Assembly: GCF_042657365.1 (NCBI RefSeq)
Contig: NZ_JBHSKT010000005.1
Location: 62,001-126,000 of the forward strand
Reading direction: 5' to 3'
Source: Adhaeribacter_A terreus
GTDB taxonomy: Bacteria; Bacteroidota; Bacteroidia; Cytophagales; Hymenobacteraceae
DNA: 64,000 nt
In this document: one piece after another, positions 25,970 through 34,465 of the stretch
Position numbering within the stretch: the first letter of the stretch is position 1
How the letters are laid out: each line of letters begins with the position of its first letter
Made by a program: the position numbers and the translations under genes
Notes under the pieces: generated by a model
Told to the model about the DNA's origin: nothing
Databases searched by the model: none
What the model saw: the letters and a program-made list of their open reading frames with translations, nothing else

Positions 25970-26758
25970 ATTGGGATTCGTCTGAATTGGGAATGTCTTG
26001 AACAGGATTTATAGGATTTTTGGGATGGGCAGGATTTTTTATTAGATAAAGTAGTCAACCACCCCCAACCCCTCCTGTCCAGGCGGGAAACTTTAAAACC
26101 GTCAGCTAAAGCAGACGGCAATGAAATTGGTCTGAACTGTGATTTATTTGATTCTTTTGATTCCCTAAACCAAGATTTCACGCCTATCGCCAGCGCAGCG
26201 TAGCACGAAAATCACGTTACCAAAGAAAGCTAAACTAAAAAGAAGCAGACTACGAAGGAAAATGATACCAGTTTCTGCGTGCGCGGCCTCCGCACTTTCC
26301 GACTTTTGCTTTAGCAAAATTGCGCAAGCAAAGGAAAGGGTGCAGCCGCGAACGCAGAAACGAAGCCACCCGGCTTGAGGGAGAAAATTGCCGATAAAAG
26401 TTAAAAGCCAGCTGTTTAGCAGAAAAGGTGTTTCAAAAACGCTAGCACTTTTAGTAGAAAAACTGCTGCCCGCCGACAAGGTCCTTCAGAGCTACGCTCG
26501 CAATCTTCGCGCTCCCGCGCTCAATTGTGCTCAGGATGACAGAAATGGTATGCTTTTCAGCCTGAAAATTCAATAGCTAACATTTCTACCAATCCGAAGA
26601 CATCTCTCCTATCGTCGAGATGACGATAAAAACGCTATCATTTTATCCACAAAAACTCAAACTTCTCCTGTGGACAAATTGCCGATAACTTCTGCCAAAA
26701 CCCTTTTACCTTTGCCTCACTCCCATTTCCCACGTACAACCATTTAACGTTTACTCAT
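25970..26758 (-). repeat. Composite intergenic repeat, copy D
   Basis: No gene. Modules in the reverse order to copies B and C: TCTGAATTGGGATT repeats (25967-26000), GACGGCAATGAAAT module (26115-26145), CCAGCGCAGCGTAGC (26190), hairpin module (26271-26361), SIR30 (26433), GAGCACAATTGAGCG in reverse (26463-26541), SIR30 (26543), GTCGAGATGAC (26588-26622), SIR30 (26627). It also contains TTATCCACA at 26643 and TGTGGACAA near 26669. It sits between co-directional recF and DUF721 genes. Confidence 0.85.
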
Positions 26759-27088
26759 ATGCTCAGACCACGCTACAACACTGACAAAACCCTGAACAGC
26801 CGCAAAGCCGATATTCAACCGCTGAAGGAAACGTTGCAGGCGCTGGTAAATGCTTATAAACTGCAGGGCAAGCTCAACGAAGTAACCATTGTAGAAAGCT
26901 GGGAGAAAATAATGGGCCGCGCCATTGCTCTCAAAACCCAGGAAATTTACTTCCGGAACGGGAAATTATTTGTACGTATTTCTTCGGCGCCGCTTAAACA
27001 CGAACTGGTAATGGCCAAAACCAAAGTAATAGCTCTGATCAACACGGAAGTGGGTGTGCAGGCTATTTCTGAAGTGGTGTTTCTATAA
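26759..27088 (+). CDS. DUF721/DciA-like protein
   Basis: A 109-residue basic protein with the DUF721 pattern: KETLQALVNAYKLQGKLNEVTIVESWEKIMGRAIALKTQEIYFRNGKLFVRI followed by SAPLKHELVMAK. DUF721 proteins include DciA, the ancestral loader of the replicative DnaB-type helicase, which has an N-terminal KH-like domain. Bacteroidota versions are short and commonly next to recF, as here, supporting a replication role. Function in this phylum is not proven. Confidence 0.88.
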   Translation: MLRPRYNTDKTLNSRKADIQPLKETLQALVNAYKLQGKLNEVTIVESWEKIMGRAIALKTQEIYFRNGKLFVRISSAPLKHELVMAKTKVIALINTEVGVQAISEVVFL

Positions 27089-27199
27089 AACAGCATTTTA
27101 CTACTGCGCATTTTTATTGCGGTAAAATTTCAGAACAAATCTTATACTAAAGCATAATTCTTTTGCATATTTTGTTATTTTTGCCGCAAAATCGCAATC

Positions 27200-27979
27200 A
27201 TGAAATTTACGCTTACCGTTCTGCTTACACTTTTATCATTTGTTGTTTCTGCGCAGAAGATCAATTATTTAAACGAGCATTTCACCAAAATAAATTTCAA
27301 AGAGAAAGCCACTTATTACACAGAAACCACTAAAACCGGCCCTTCCAGCGGAATTGTAAAAACATTTTTCATGAACGGACAGCTGGTTTCGGAAGAATCT
27401 TTTTCTAACCTACGTTACCAGCGTCGCGACGGGCTTACCCGGAATTATTACAATGATGGCAAGGTTAAATCTGAAATAGCTTTTAAAAACGGCGTTTTTC
27501 ATGGCCCGCTTAAAACCTATTACCCTAGCCAACGCCTGAAAAGAGCCGAGCTTTATGAAGACGGCAACTTTGTAACCGGCAAATGTTTTACCCCGGCCGG
27601 TATCGATACGACATTTTTTGCTTTTCAGACCGAACCGCATTTCCCGGGTGGCAAAGAAGCAGTTGTGCAATACCTGATCAATAACAGTCGCGTCGCCATC
27701 ACCCCAATAGATTACATGCTCATTAAGCGCGGTTTCAACAAATATGTACTGGTGAAATTTGTGGTTACGGCCGAAGGCGACATTACCGACGTAATGATAA
27801 GCCGTTCTCTGAGTGAATATTACGACCGGGAAGCCAACGTAATGATAAGCCGTTCTCTGAGTGAACCTTACGACCGGGAAGCCCTGCGTCTGGTCAGCAA
27901 CATGCCCAAATGGAATCCGGGTTTGCAGGATGGCGAAAAAGCCACCATCGAGTATACCCTGCCGATCGGGTTTAAATAG
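27200..27979 (+). CDS. Exported MORN-repeat and TonB-C-like protein with recent internal duplication
   Basis: A 259-residue protein with signal peptide MKFTLTVLLTLLSFVVSAQ. Residues 40-130 carry MORN-type/YwqK-like units (GLTRNYYNDGKVKSEIAFKN, GVFHGPLKTYYPSQRLKRAEL). The last 90 residues, from EPHFPGGKEAVVQYL, with FVVTAEGDITDVMISR and ending KATIEYTLPIGFK, match the TonB C-terminal-like domain of Bacteroidota energy-transducer-like proteins. No N-terminal transmembrane-proline section typical of TonB is present, so it probably uses the fold as a binding module. A 48-base in-frame tandem duplication lies inside this domain (27791-27886). Confidence 0.85.
   Translation: MKFTLTVLLTLLSFVVSAQKINYLNEHFTKINFKEKATYYTETTKTGPSSGIVKTFFMNGQLVSEESFSNLRYQRRDGLTRNYYNDGKVKSEIAFKNGVFHGPLKTYYPSQRLKRAELYEDGNFVTGKCFTPAGIDTTFFAFQTEPHFPGGKEAVVQYLINNSRVAITPIDYMLIKRGFNKYVLVKFVVTAEGDITDVMISRSLSEYYDREANVMISRSLSEPYDREALRLVSNMPKWNPGLQDGEKATIEYTLPIGFK
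27791..27886 (+). repeat. 48-bp in-frame tandem duplication
   Basis: Two consecutive copies of a 16-codon unit, starting GTAATGATAAGCCG; they differ at a few bases (TAT to CCT at the ninth and tenth codons). Encodes VMISRSLSE..YDREA twice. Confidence 0.93.
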
Positions 27980-27985
27980 TATTTC

Positions 27986-28381
27986 CTACATCAGCATCTC
28001 CCTATACTTCTCAAAATCCTTATCAAAACCATTATAATCCGAGGTGATTTCTTCGTCGGGCTGAATATCGCGGGCAGCAACGGTAAAACCTTCGTCGTCT
28101 TCGGAAGTATCGAGGGTATTTGGTTCGAAAGAATGGTTAATGAAACGACCATCGTCGCCGCAAAGAATGTGCAGGTTGCTCGATTTGCTGCGGTATAAAT
28201 ATTTTTTCAGGCCTTCCAGCGGATATTCTTTTTCAAGTTCGGCCAGTTTCTCATCCGTAATCTTCACATCCACGCCTTCGGTATATTTCCAGATAATAGT
28301 GTCTTTGGGAATAAATTGATCGGCGAATAAACCAATTCCACTGATCTTGCTCAAGCCGAGCTTCGTTTTTACGAGTAACAT
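27986..28381 (-). CDS. SET-domain protein
   Basis: Predicted 131 residues from ATG 28381; an upstream in-frame ATG at 28426 would add MTWELRKGSKLYYLN, which looks like leader. The SET pattern is complete in short form: KISGIGLFADQFIPKDTIIW, RFINHSFEPNT (substrate/AdoMet NH motif) and EEITSDYNGF (catalytic Tyr region). Bacterial SET proteins are AdoMet-dependent lysine methyltransferases; the target here is unknown. Short single-domain forms are common in Bacteroidota. Convergent with the MORN gene, 6 bases apart. Confidence 0.85.
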   Translation of the reverse strand: MLLVKTKLGLSKISGIGLFADQFIPKDTIIWKYTEGVDVKITDEKLAELEKEYPLEGLKKYLYRSKSSNLHILCGDDGRFINHSFEPNTLDTSEDDEGFTVAARDIQPDEEITSDYNGFDKDFEKYREMLM

Positions 28382-28562
28382 ATTCAGGTAATAAAGCTTA
28401 CTGCCCTTACGCAATTCCCAAGTCAAAAGCTGAACCTTCCGCAGTTAATATTTTTGGCAAAATGCCTTCTGAATTCTACAACTCATTCCTGAAATAACCC
28501 AAATTACTCCTTTCTGAGAGTTTGCTGAAAAACAGAATTTCGGGCTCCGGGCAAACATTTTT

Positions 28563-28592
28563 AAAACGGTAGGGTTTAGTGCATAAAAAGTA
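28563..28592 (+). repeat. SIR30 copy upstream of the heparinase-like gene
   Basis: AAAACGGTAGGG, TTTAGTGCAT, AAAAAGTAG, in a 247-base gap between divergent genes. The 60-residue minus-strand frame here crosses it and is not a gene. Confidence 0.74.
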
Positions 28593-28673
28593 GCATACCA
28601 GCAAAATACATTTTCGAACTCTTTCATAAACGTTGCTGTTCGACTGTGAAAACGTAGCCTCTAACGTGTTTTT

Positions 28674-31604
28674 ATGCCTCTGAAAATTTTTACCAGACTG
28701 AGTTTTTTCCTGTTTTTATATAGCGTTTCGGCAAACATCTTTGCGCAGGGCAGCTGGCAACCCAGCGCCGCCGATCTTAGTTTTCCGCGCACATTAATGA
28801 AAGCATCCGAAATTCCGGGTGTAAAACAATCTTTACAGGATCCGGCGCGGCTGGAAATTTATACCTCCGTTTACAACTGGGCAATGGTAACGCCACCCGC
28901 TTCAAACACTACCGATACTGAACGCCGTTTACGTGCACGATCTGCCAAAAACGCCGCTTTCGTTCGGATCATGAATCTAAAACCTTCCGCAAATAATACC
29001 TTAGATACTTTAACAGCCCCGGAAAGAGCCCAGCTCGAAACCAATATTATTGCCTTGCTTAATAGCCTGAATACCGCCGCAGATCCTTTCTGGAGTTACG
29101 AAAAATGGCAGTGGCGCAGCAAAGAACTGATAGATTATTTAATTGCTTACGACCTTTTGCGCGGCGCCGGAGTCCCGGAAACGAATTTGTCTACAGCTAA
29201 AAACCAACTGCAGCAATTTGCCGGCAACCTTTACAAAAACGGATCCGGGTTTGTAGGCAATATCAACAACAACCATTTGTTTATGACAGCGGCGGCATTG
29301 GGCATGTCGGGAATTGTACTGAACGATATGAACAGCGCCAATGCGTGGCAGCAACCGCTCAACTGGATAAGTATTGGTATCTACAACATAGATAACGCCA
29401 TGTGGCGGAACGCCGCGCGGCAATCGGAGCCGGGAATTGTGGCGGGATATGCCGAAGGACCATATTATTTTAAATATGCTATGGAAAACTGCCTGCCTTT
29501 TTTCCGCGCTTTCGGTAATTTCCTGCCCGACAGCACTTATAGCTTCACGTGGAACGGTTCTACCCGCCAGATTCGTAACCCTTACTTCGACCCGAATTAC
29601 GATTTGCTTTACCAATGGATGACTGATATTGCCATGCCTGACGGCCGCTTGCCGGCGCTGGAAGATTCGTATATCGATATGGCCATGCCGGAACTGGCAC
29701 TTACCGGCAAACCTCAATTTGTAAAAGATTTCTACCCGCAAAACATGGAGCCTGCGCAGCTGAAAAGCCTGAACCAGCAACTCGATGGAACGGTAGATCT
29801 ACGCGCCAATTATTTAGCGGCCAACATAAACCCGGCTCCGCAAACAGAAAAAACATTAACCTCTTTTCCGGAGGCCGGCAACCTGGTTTTCCGTTCAGGA
29901 AGCGGTTTTACCGGTAATTACCTGCACCTATACGGGAAAAATGGCAGAGCGCTTTCTAACTCCGGCGGCCATAACCACGGCGATGCCAGCAGTTTTATTT
30001 TATATTCCCAGGGCCAGCTTTTAGCCTTAGATGCCGGTTATTTAAATTATAATCGCCGCGCGGAAGTAGGCAATGCCAGCAATCACAACCTTATTTTAGT
30101 AGATGGGAACGGGCCGCAGATCGGTACTTCAGGCGCACCCAACGATGCCGAAGCTTTTATAGAAAACACTTTCGAAACCCAGGCGCTGGGTTATGGCGAA
30201 GTAAGAACTACTTATTCCGGCGCTAATATTACCCGCAAAACCATAAACGTGCGCGGCGAATATTACCTGATGGCCGATTTTATTTCCGCCGCAGCGCCTC
30301 ACAATTTTACCTGGCAACTGCACGGTTTCGGGCTTGAAAATGGTGCGGCGGCTCAAGGCACTTTTACCGAAAATGCTGCCAACCACGAAGGAACCTGGCA
30401 AAAGAATGGCGTTTCGCTGAAAGCCCACGTAACAGCCAGCGGCGGCGCAACAACGTACAGCAAAACTGCTTCCGCGCACGAAATAACGTACAACCAGGCG
30501 CAAGACCACACCGCTTTTTTAGTGCAGAAAGATAACGTTTCTGCTACCCAGTTTTTGGCTGCGCTGCAACCTTATACCGTTTCTACAGCCGCTACTTCTA
30601 CCCTGTCGTTACCCAATATGGCGGGTTTAACCAACGTTTCAGCTGGTTTTACCGATATTGCTTTTACGCAGGCCGATACCGTTTTGCAAACCGTAACCAC
30701 AAATATTCTTCCGGAGCCGGTAAAAGCTGACGCCAATTTCACGCTCTTTTCGGTAGATAATGCCGGGGCTTTTGCGCAATTGTTTTTACAGAATGGCACC
30801 ACGCTTTTCTACGGCACCGAAAAAATTATTGAAAGCAGCAGACGCGCCAATATTACCTGGTCGCAAAATGCACCGAACGAATTTCAGGGGTATGTAAATA
30901 AAGCGGCAACGTTAAACGTAAGCGTGGCCCAGCAGCCCAATAGTGTTTCCGGCCAGAACCTTACTTCCTGGACGTATGATGCTACAAACCAAACCCTGCA
31001 GGCTACTTTTTCCCAACCTTCCGATTTTCAGTATAAAGTAGCGCCCGCGCCGCTGCCGGTAGAAATGGTAGGGTTTTGGGCCGAAAAAGTAAACAATAAA
31101 GTAAAACTCAGCTGGCAAACCGCTTCCGAAAAAAACAGCAAATTATTCCGGGTGCAACGTTCCGCCGATGCCAGAAACTGGAAAACCATTGGCGAAAAAA
31201 CGGCGCAGGGCCACAGCTCCAGCCTTACAACTTACGAATACATCGATCTCCCCGACTTTTCCGGCTTGGTTTACTACCGTTTGGCGCAGGAAGATCTGGA
31301 CGGAACGCTATCGTTTTCGGCAGTAAAAGTGGTGGCATTCGAAAAACCAATTTCCGGAACGCTGCAGCTTTACCCAAACCCGGCCGCGCAGCAATTATTC
31401 CTGAAACTTGAAACGCTTGAAACCGAAACCGCGCAGATCAGAATTTCGGACCTGGCCGGCCGCGAAGTTTTGAACACAAAGAAACAACTACAGGCCGGAG
31501 AAAATAAAGTAAGCTGCGGAATTGAAAAACTGCCGGCCGGCTTTTACGTGCTTTCTGTGCAAACAAAAAACCAGACCCAGCAAGCCAGATTTGTAAAACG
31601 CTAG
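28674..31604 (+). CDS. Heparinase II/III-like T9SS-secreted protein
   Basis: A 976-residue secreted protein: signal peptide to ...SVSANIFAQG, then an alpha/alpha toroid part with LSFPRTLMKASEIPGVK and a conserved block near residues 240-330 (NAMWRNAARQSEPGIVAGYAE, YDLLYQWMTDIAMPDGRLPALEDSY), then a beta-sandwich lobe (GNLVFRSGSG, NSGGHNHGDASSFILYSQGQLLALDAGY, NYNRRAEVGNASNHN) with the histidines typical of heparinase II/III lyases. After residue 790 comes LPVEMVGFWAEKVNNKVKLSW, a fibronectin-like spacer, and a T9SS type A C-terminal domain (LYPNPAAQQLFLKLE, ending ARFVKR). Predicted polysaccharide lyase of acidic glycans. The final KR-stop is inside a SIR30 repeat. Confidence 0.85.
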   Translation: MPLKIFTRLSFFLFLYSVSANIFAQGSWQPSAADLSFPRTLMKASEIPGVKQSLQDPARLEIYTSVYNWAMVTPPASNTTDTERRLRARSAKNAAFVRIMNLKPSANNTLDTLTAPERAQLETNIIALLNSLNTAADPFWSYEKWQWRSKELIDYLIAYDLLRGAGVPETNLSTAKNQLQQFAGNLYKNGSGFVGNINNNHLFMTAAALGMSGIVLNDMNSANAWQQPLNWISIGIYNIDNAMWRNAARQSEPGIVAGYAEGPYYFKYAMENCLPFFRAFGNFLPDSTYSFTWNGSTRQIRNPYFDPNYDLLYQWMTDIAMPDGRLPALEDSYIDMAMPELALTGKPQFVKDFYPQNMEPAQLKSLNQQLDGTVDLRANYLAANINPAPQTEKTLTSFPEAGNLVFRSGSGFTGNYLHLYGKNGRALSNSGGHNHGDASSFILYSQGQLLALDAGYLNYNRRAEVGNASNHNLILVDGNGPQIGTSGAPNDAEAFIENTFETQALGYGEVRTTYSGANITRKTINVRGEYYLMADFISAAAPHNFTWQLHGFGLENGAAAQGTFTENAANHEGTWQKNGVSLKAHVTASGGATTYSKTASAHEITYNQAQDHTAFLVQKDNVSATQFLAALQPYTVSTAATSTLSLPNMAGLTNVSAGFTDIAFTQADTVLQTVTTNILPEPVKADANFTLFSVDNAGAFAQLFLQNGTTLFYGTEKIIESSRRANITWSQNAPNEFQGYVNKAATLNVSVAQQPNSVSGQNLTSWTYDATNQTLQATFSQPSDFQYKVAPAPLPVEMVGFWAEKVNNKVKLSWQTASEKNSKLFRVQRSADARNWKTIGEKTAQGHSSSLTTYEYIDLPDFSGLVYYRLAQEDLDGTLSFSAVKVVAFEKPISGTLQLYPNPAAQQLFLKLETLETETAQIRISDLAGREVLNTKKQLQAGENKVSCGIEKLPAGFYVLSVQTKNQTQQARFVKR

Positions 31605-31625
31605 GAAAACCGGGGTAAAAAGTAC
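31595..31625 (+). repeat. SIR30 copy encoding the Lys-Arg-stop of the heparinase-like protein
   Basis: AAAACGCTAGG, AAAACCGGGGT, AAAAAGTAC. The TAG at 31602-31604 is the stop codon. Same pattern as at 3593-3622. Confidence 0.78.
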
Positions 31626-31682
31626 TTCAGGAACAGCTTTTTACATACTGGCCCGTATAGTATAGCCAAAAAGCAAACGCCT

Positions 31683-32237
31683 ATGCAACTCCCTGATTTC
31701 CGCCCTGTTTCGCATTCCCGCACCACCATTACCGAACTCATGATTCCGGCTTACGCCAATTTCGGAGGTAAAATTCACGGCGGTATTCTGCTTTCGCTTA
31801 TGGACAAGGTAGCGTACGCCTGCGCCGCCAAACATGCCGGTAATTACTGCGTTACCGTTACCGTAGATGGCGTAGAATTCAAGCAGCCGGTAGAAGTCGG
31901 CGAACTGGTTTCGTTAATGGCTTCGGTAAATTATGTAGGCACTACCTCGTTAATGGTGGGCATAAAAGTAATTGCCGAAAACGTGAAAACCGGCATTATG
32001 AAACATACCAACACGTCTTATTTTACCATGGTAGCCAAAGGCGAAGACAATAAACCTGCAAAAGTACCTGGCCTGATCCTGGAAAACCGGGAAGATGCCC
32101 GCCGCTTTCTGGAAGCTAGGATACGGCGGGAAATTAAAACCGAAAACGAGCAATACTTCTTACAACAAAAGAACAAATATCCGGTAGAAACCGCGCTGAC
32201 AATTCTGGCCAATGAGCGCTGCAAACTTGCCTTCTGA
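31683..32237 (+). CDS. Acyl-CoA thioesterase (hotdog fold)
   Basis: A 184-residue single-hotdog thioesterase: MIPAYANFGGKIHGGILLSLMDKVAYACAAKHAG (residues 20-53) has the G-G-x-x-L-x-x-x-D core with Asp for the nucleophile side, followed by VTVTVDGVEFKQPVEVGELVSLMASVNYVG. The C-terminal 60 residues form an extra basic helix (ARRFLEARIRREIKTENEQY). Hydrolyses acyl-CoA in the cytoplasm; chain length not deducible. The stop overlaps a SIR30 repeat by one base. Confidence 0.9.
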   Translation: MQLPDFRPVSHSRTTITELMIPAYANFGGKIHGGILLSLMDKVAYACAAKHAGNYCVTVTVDGVEFKQPVEVGELVSLMASVNYVGTTSLMVGIKVIAENVKTGIMKHTNTSYFTMVAKGEDNKPAKVPGLILENREDARRFLEARIRREIKTENEQYFLQQKNKYPVETALTILANERCKLAF

Positions 32238-32266
32238 AAACGCTAGGGTTCATGCCCTGAAAAGTG
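32237..32266 (+). repeat. SIR30 copy after the thioesterase
   Basis: AAAACGCTAGGG, TTCATGCCCTG, AAAAGTGG; the first A is the last base of the TGA stop. Confidence 0.76.
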
Positions 32267-32397
32267 GTTTAGGCTAAATTTATACAACCTGGCTTCCCCC
32301 AATCAAGCTGATATCCGTAAAATATTTTCCGGCGCTGAAAGTTTGATTAACAGATAGTTACCGGGTAGTTATCCTTCAATCCTAAACCAGAAAATCC

Positions 32398-33381
32398 ATG
32401 AAAAAAATTTTACTCATTTTAGCCGTTGCTATTGCTGCACAAGTCAGCGCTTTTGCCCAGGGTTACACCGTAACTACCACCACCGGCACATACACCGACC
32501 TTACCGGCGCAACGGTAGTCAGTACATTTGGCTGGGAACCAAACACTGCCAATTTCACGATCCCGATCGGCTTTAATTTCGAATTGGACGGCACTACGTA
32601 CACTTCACTGGAAACAGATGGTTTAGGCGACCTGTTTTTTACCGATGGCACCACTGATAAATATATTTACCCGTTCGATGCCGTTATAATAGACAAAGCC
32701 TATCCTTCTACTACCAGCACATTATCGCCGATCAGTTATCTGCTTACAGGTTCAGCCGGTAGCCAGATTCTGAAGATCGAGTTCAAAAACGTAGGTTTGG
32801 TCATAGACCCCCTCGGAACTCCGATCATTAACCCGAACGATGTAGCAAATTACCAGGTATGGCTTTACGAAGGCTCGAATAAAGTGGAAGTGCATTACGG
32901 TACGGTAACGGCATCAGATGTACAAGGCATTTTCTTCGGCGAAGATGGCCCTTCAATCGCAATTGTTACCGGTTTATCCAGCACCGGAATTTCCGGCTTT
33001 TTCCTGGAAGGTCTGGCTACTGCACCTACACTTACGGTACTTAACCAGTCCGGCACTTACATGGGCCTGGACAGCATACCAGCTTCCGGAACCATCTATG
33101 CGTTTAACCGCGTAGTAAGCGGCGTAGCCAAAGAACTCAACAAAGCCAATATTGCCGTTTACCCTAACCCGGTTGCCGATGTAATGACCATTGAAGGCTT
33201 AAAGGCCAAAGGCAACGCAACGGTAACCATTACCGATGTTTTAGGCAAAGTAGTTTTAACCCAAACCGTAGCCGCAGCAAATAACGTTTCGGTAAATGTA
33301 AGCAGCCTGAAGCAAGGCACTTATTTTGTAGCGATCACTTCGGAAGAAAGTCGTTTCGGGAAGCAGATCATCAGGCAATAA
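32398..33381 (+). CDS. T9SS type A sorting-domain secreted protein
   Basis: A 327-residue protein with signal peptide MKKILLILAVAIAAQVSAFAQ and a beta-rich N-terminal part (GYTVTTTTGTYTDLTGAT, then WEPNTANFTIPIGFNFELDGTTYTSLETDGLGDL), which has the form of extracellular beta-sandwich proteins of this phylum. The C-terminus is a T9SS sorting domain: AVYPNPVADVMTIEGLKAKG, DVLGKVVLTQTV, LKQGTYFVAITSEE, ending KQIIRQ. Substrate unknown. Followed by an intrinsic terminator. Confidence 0.82.
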   Translation: MKKILLILAVAIAAQVSAFAQGYTVTTTTGTYTDLTGATVVSTFGWEPNTANFTIPIGFNFELDGTTYTSLETDGLGDLFFTDGTTDKYIYPFDAVIIDKAYPSTTSTLSPISYLLTGSAGSQILKIEFKNVGLVIDPLGTPIINPNDVANYQVWLYEGSNKVEVHYGTVTASDVQGIFFGEDGPSIAIVTGLSSTGISGFFLEGLATAPTLTVLNQSGTYMGLDSIPASGTIYAFNRVVSGVAKELNKANIAVYPNPVADVMTIEGLKAKGNATVTITDVLGKVVLTQTVAAANNVSVNVSSLKQGTYFVAITSEESRFGKQIIRQ

Positions 33382-33403
33382 ACTTATTTTAACGCACTTC
33401 CGG

Positions 33404-33441
33404 AAAGTCCCGGTCGTTTCATTACGGCCGGGCTTTTTTTA
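33404..33441 (+). terminator. Intrinsic terminator of the T9SS protein gene
   Basis: AGTCCCGGTCGT pairs imperfectly with ACGGCCGGGCT, followed by seven T residues. Confidence 0.85.
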
Positions 33442-33499
33442 TTTTCCTGAACCGATTCTCAACCGTATAAAACCCAGACTGCTAAACTTCTGATACAGG

Positions 33500-33530
33500 C
33501 AGTTTTTACCTCGGAATTAATAGCGTTTTT
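33500..33530 (-). repeat. SIR30 copy directly before DUF2939 gene
   Basis: CAGTTTTTACCTCG, GAATTAATAG, CGTTTTT on the plus strand, immediately followed by the ATG. The gene therefore starts at the edge of the repeat. Confidence 0.68.
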
Positions 33531-34139
33531 ATGAAGAAAATTTTACTTATCGGTTTGGCGCTGGCCTTGCTGCTCGGCTACCTGTATTTCCGCAGTTTTA
33601 CTTCAGGGCCTAAATATGCTTTACTGCAAGCTAAAGAAGCGGCGCAAAACCACAACATGGCCGAATTCGAGAAATATGTGGATGTAGAATCCTTAACCAA
33701 CAGCCTGGTAGACCAAATAACCGGATCGCCGGGCCTGACCGAAAATTTTATTCCGGGCTTACGTTTGAGCAAAAGCGTTATCGATCTTTTTAAACCAACT
33801 TTAGCCAGAGCCGCCCGCGCCGAAGTAAAAAACTACGTAGAAACTGGCCGCATAAATACCCGGCTTGAAGGCAACGAAATGCTTTTCTCCCTGGCTGCTA
33901 TTATCGGCACCATTGTAAGCGACGATAGCCAGTTTAAAAGTATTGCTTACGTGAAGGAAAATGGCGGTGAAGCCCTGGTTGGTTTAGAATTTACCCAGCC
34001 AAAATTCGATACTACGGTGGTAGTAGAAATAAAAATGCTGGACAAAGGCGATTATTATCAGGCAACAGACTTTACAAATGCCGGCGAATTGTTGCAACAC
34101 TTAATCAATATGCAAAATAAACAAGCTGCAAACCGTTAA
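33531..34139 (+). CDS. DUF2939-like membrane-anchored protein
   Basis: A 202-residue protein: one N-terminal transmembrane helix (MKKILLIGLALALLLGYLYF) and then a domain beginning GPKYALLQAKEAAQNHNMAEFEKYVDVESLTNSLVDQI, the recognisable DUF2939 front. A C-terminal strand EVKNYVETGRINTR and EFTQPKFDTTVVVEIKM complete it. The family has no known function but its members are anchored proteins facing the periplasm. No operon partner is visible. Confidence 0.78.
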   Translation: MKKILLIGLALALLLGYLYFRSFTSGPKYALLQAKEAAQNHNMAEFEKYVDVESLTNSLVDQITGSPGLTENFIPGLRLSKSVIDLFKPTLARAARAEVKNYVETGRINTRLEGNEMLFSLAAIIGTIVSDDSQFKSIAYVKENGGEALVGLEFTQPKFDTTVVVEIKMLDKGDYYQATDFTNAGELLQHLINMQNKQAANR

Positions 34140-34465
34140 CTTCAGCAAAAATCGCAATTAAGCCTGCCACTTGTTTTGTTAAGGCCGTTTTACACCTGAA
34201 TAAATATTGATCTGCAAAAAGCTATTGTTCAGAAATTCAACTTCAATTTACAGCCAACAAAACGCTGCCGAAAAAAAATGCATTTTTTTTTAGTAGCTCA
34301 GGCAACGAATTGCACTAAAATAACGACCTATACTTATTAAATACGCAAAAAAAATTTTAAAGAACCGTTAACCTTTTCAATAAAACGGATATTAAGAATT
34401 TGGTAACGATCCCGGAGAGTTAGATCCGGGTCATGTTGTTTGTTTTGTACGTTGTTTTTTTAAAA

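Noticed and set aside
26629..26758. Origin of replication next to recF
   Set aside because: Two DnaA-like boxes (26643, 26669) occur in composite repeat D, but dnaA/dnaN are absent and no cluster of boxes is present.
28445..28627. 60-residue minus-strand open frame
   Set aside because: Crosses the SIR30 copy at 28563 in an intergenic gap; no coding signal.
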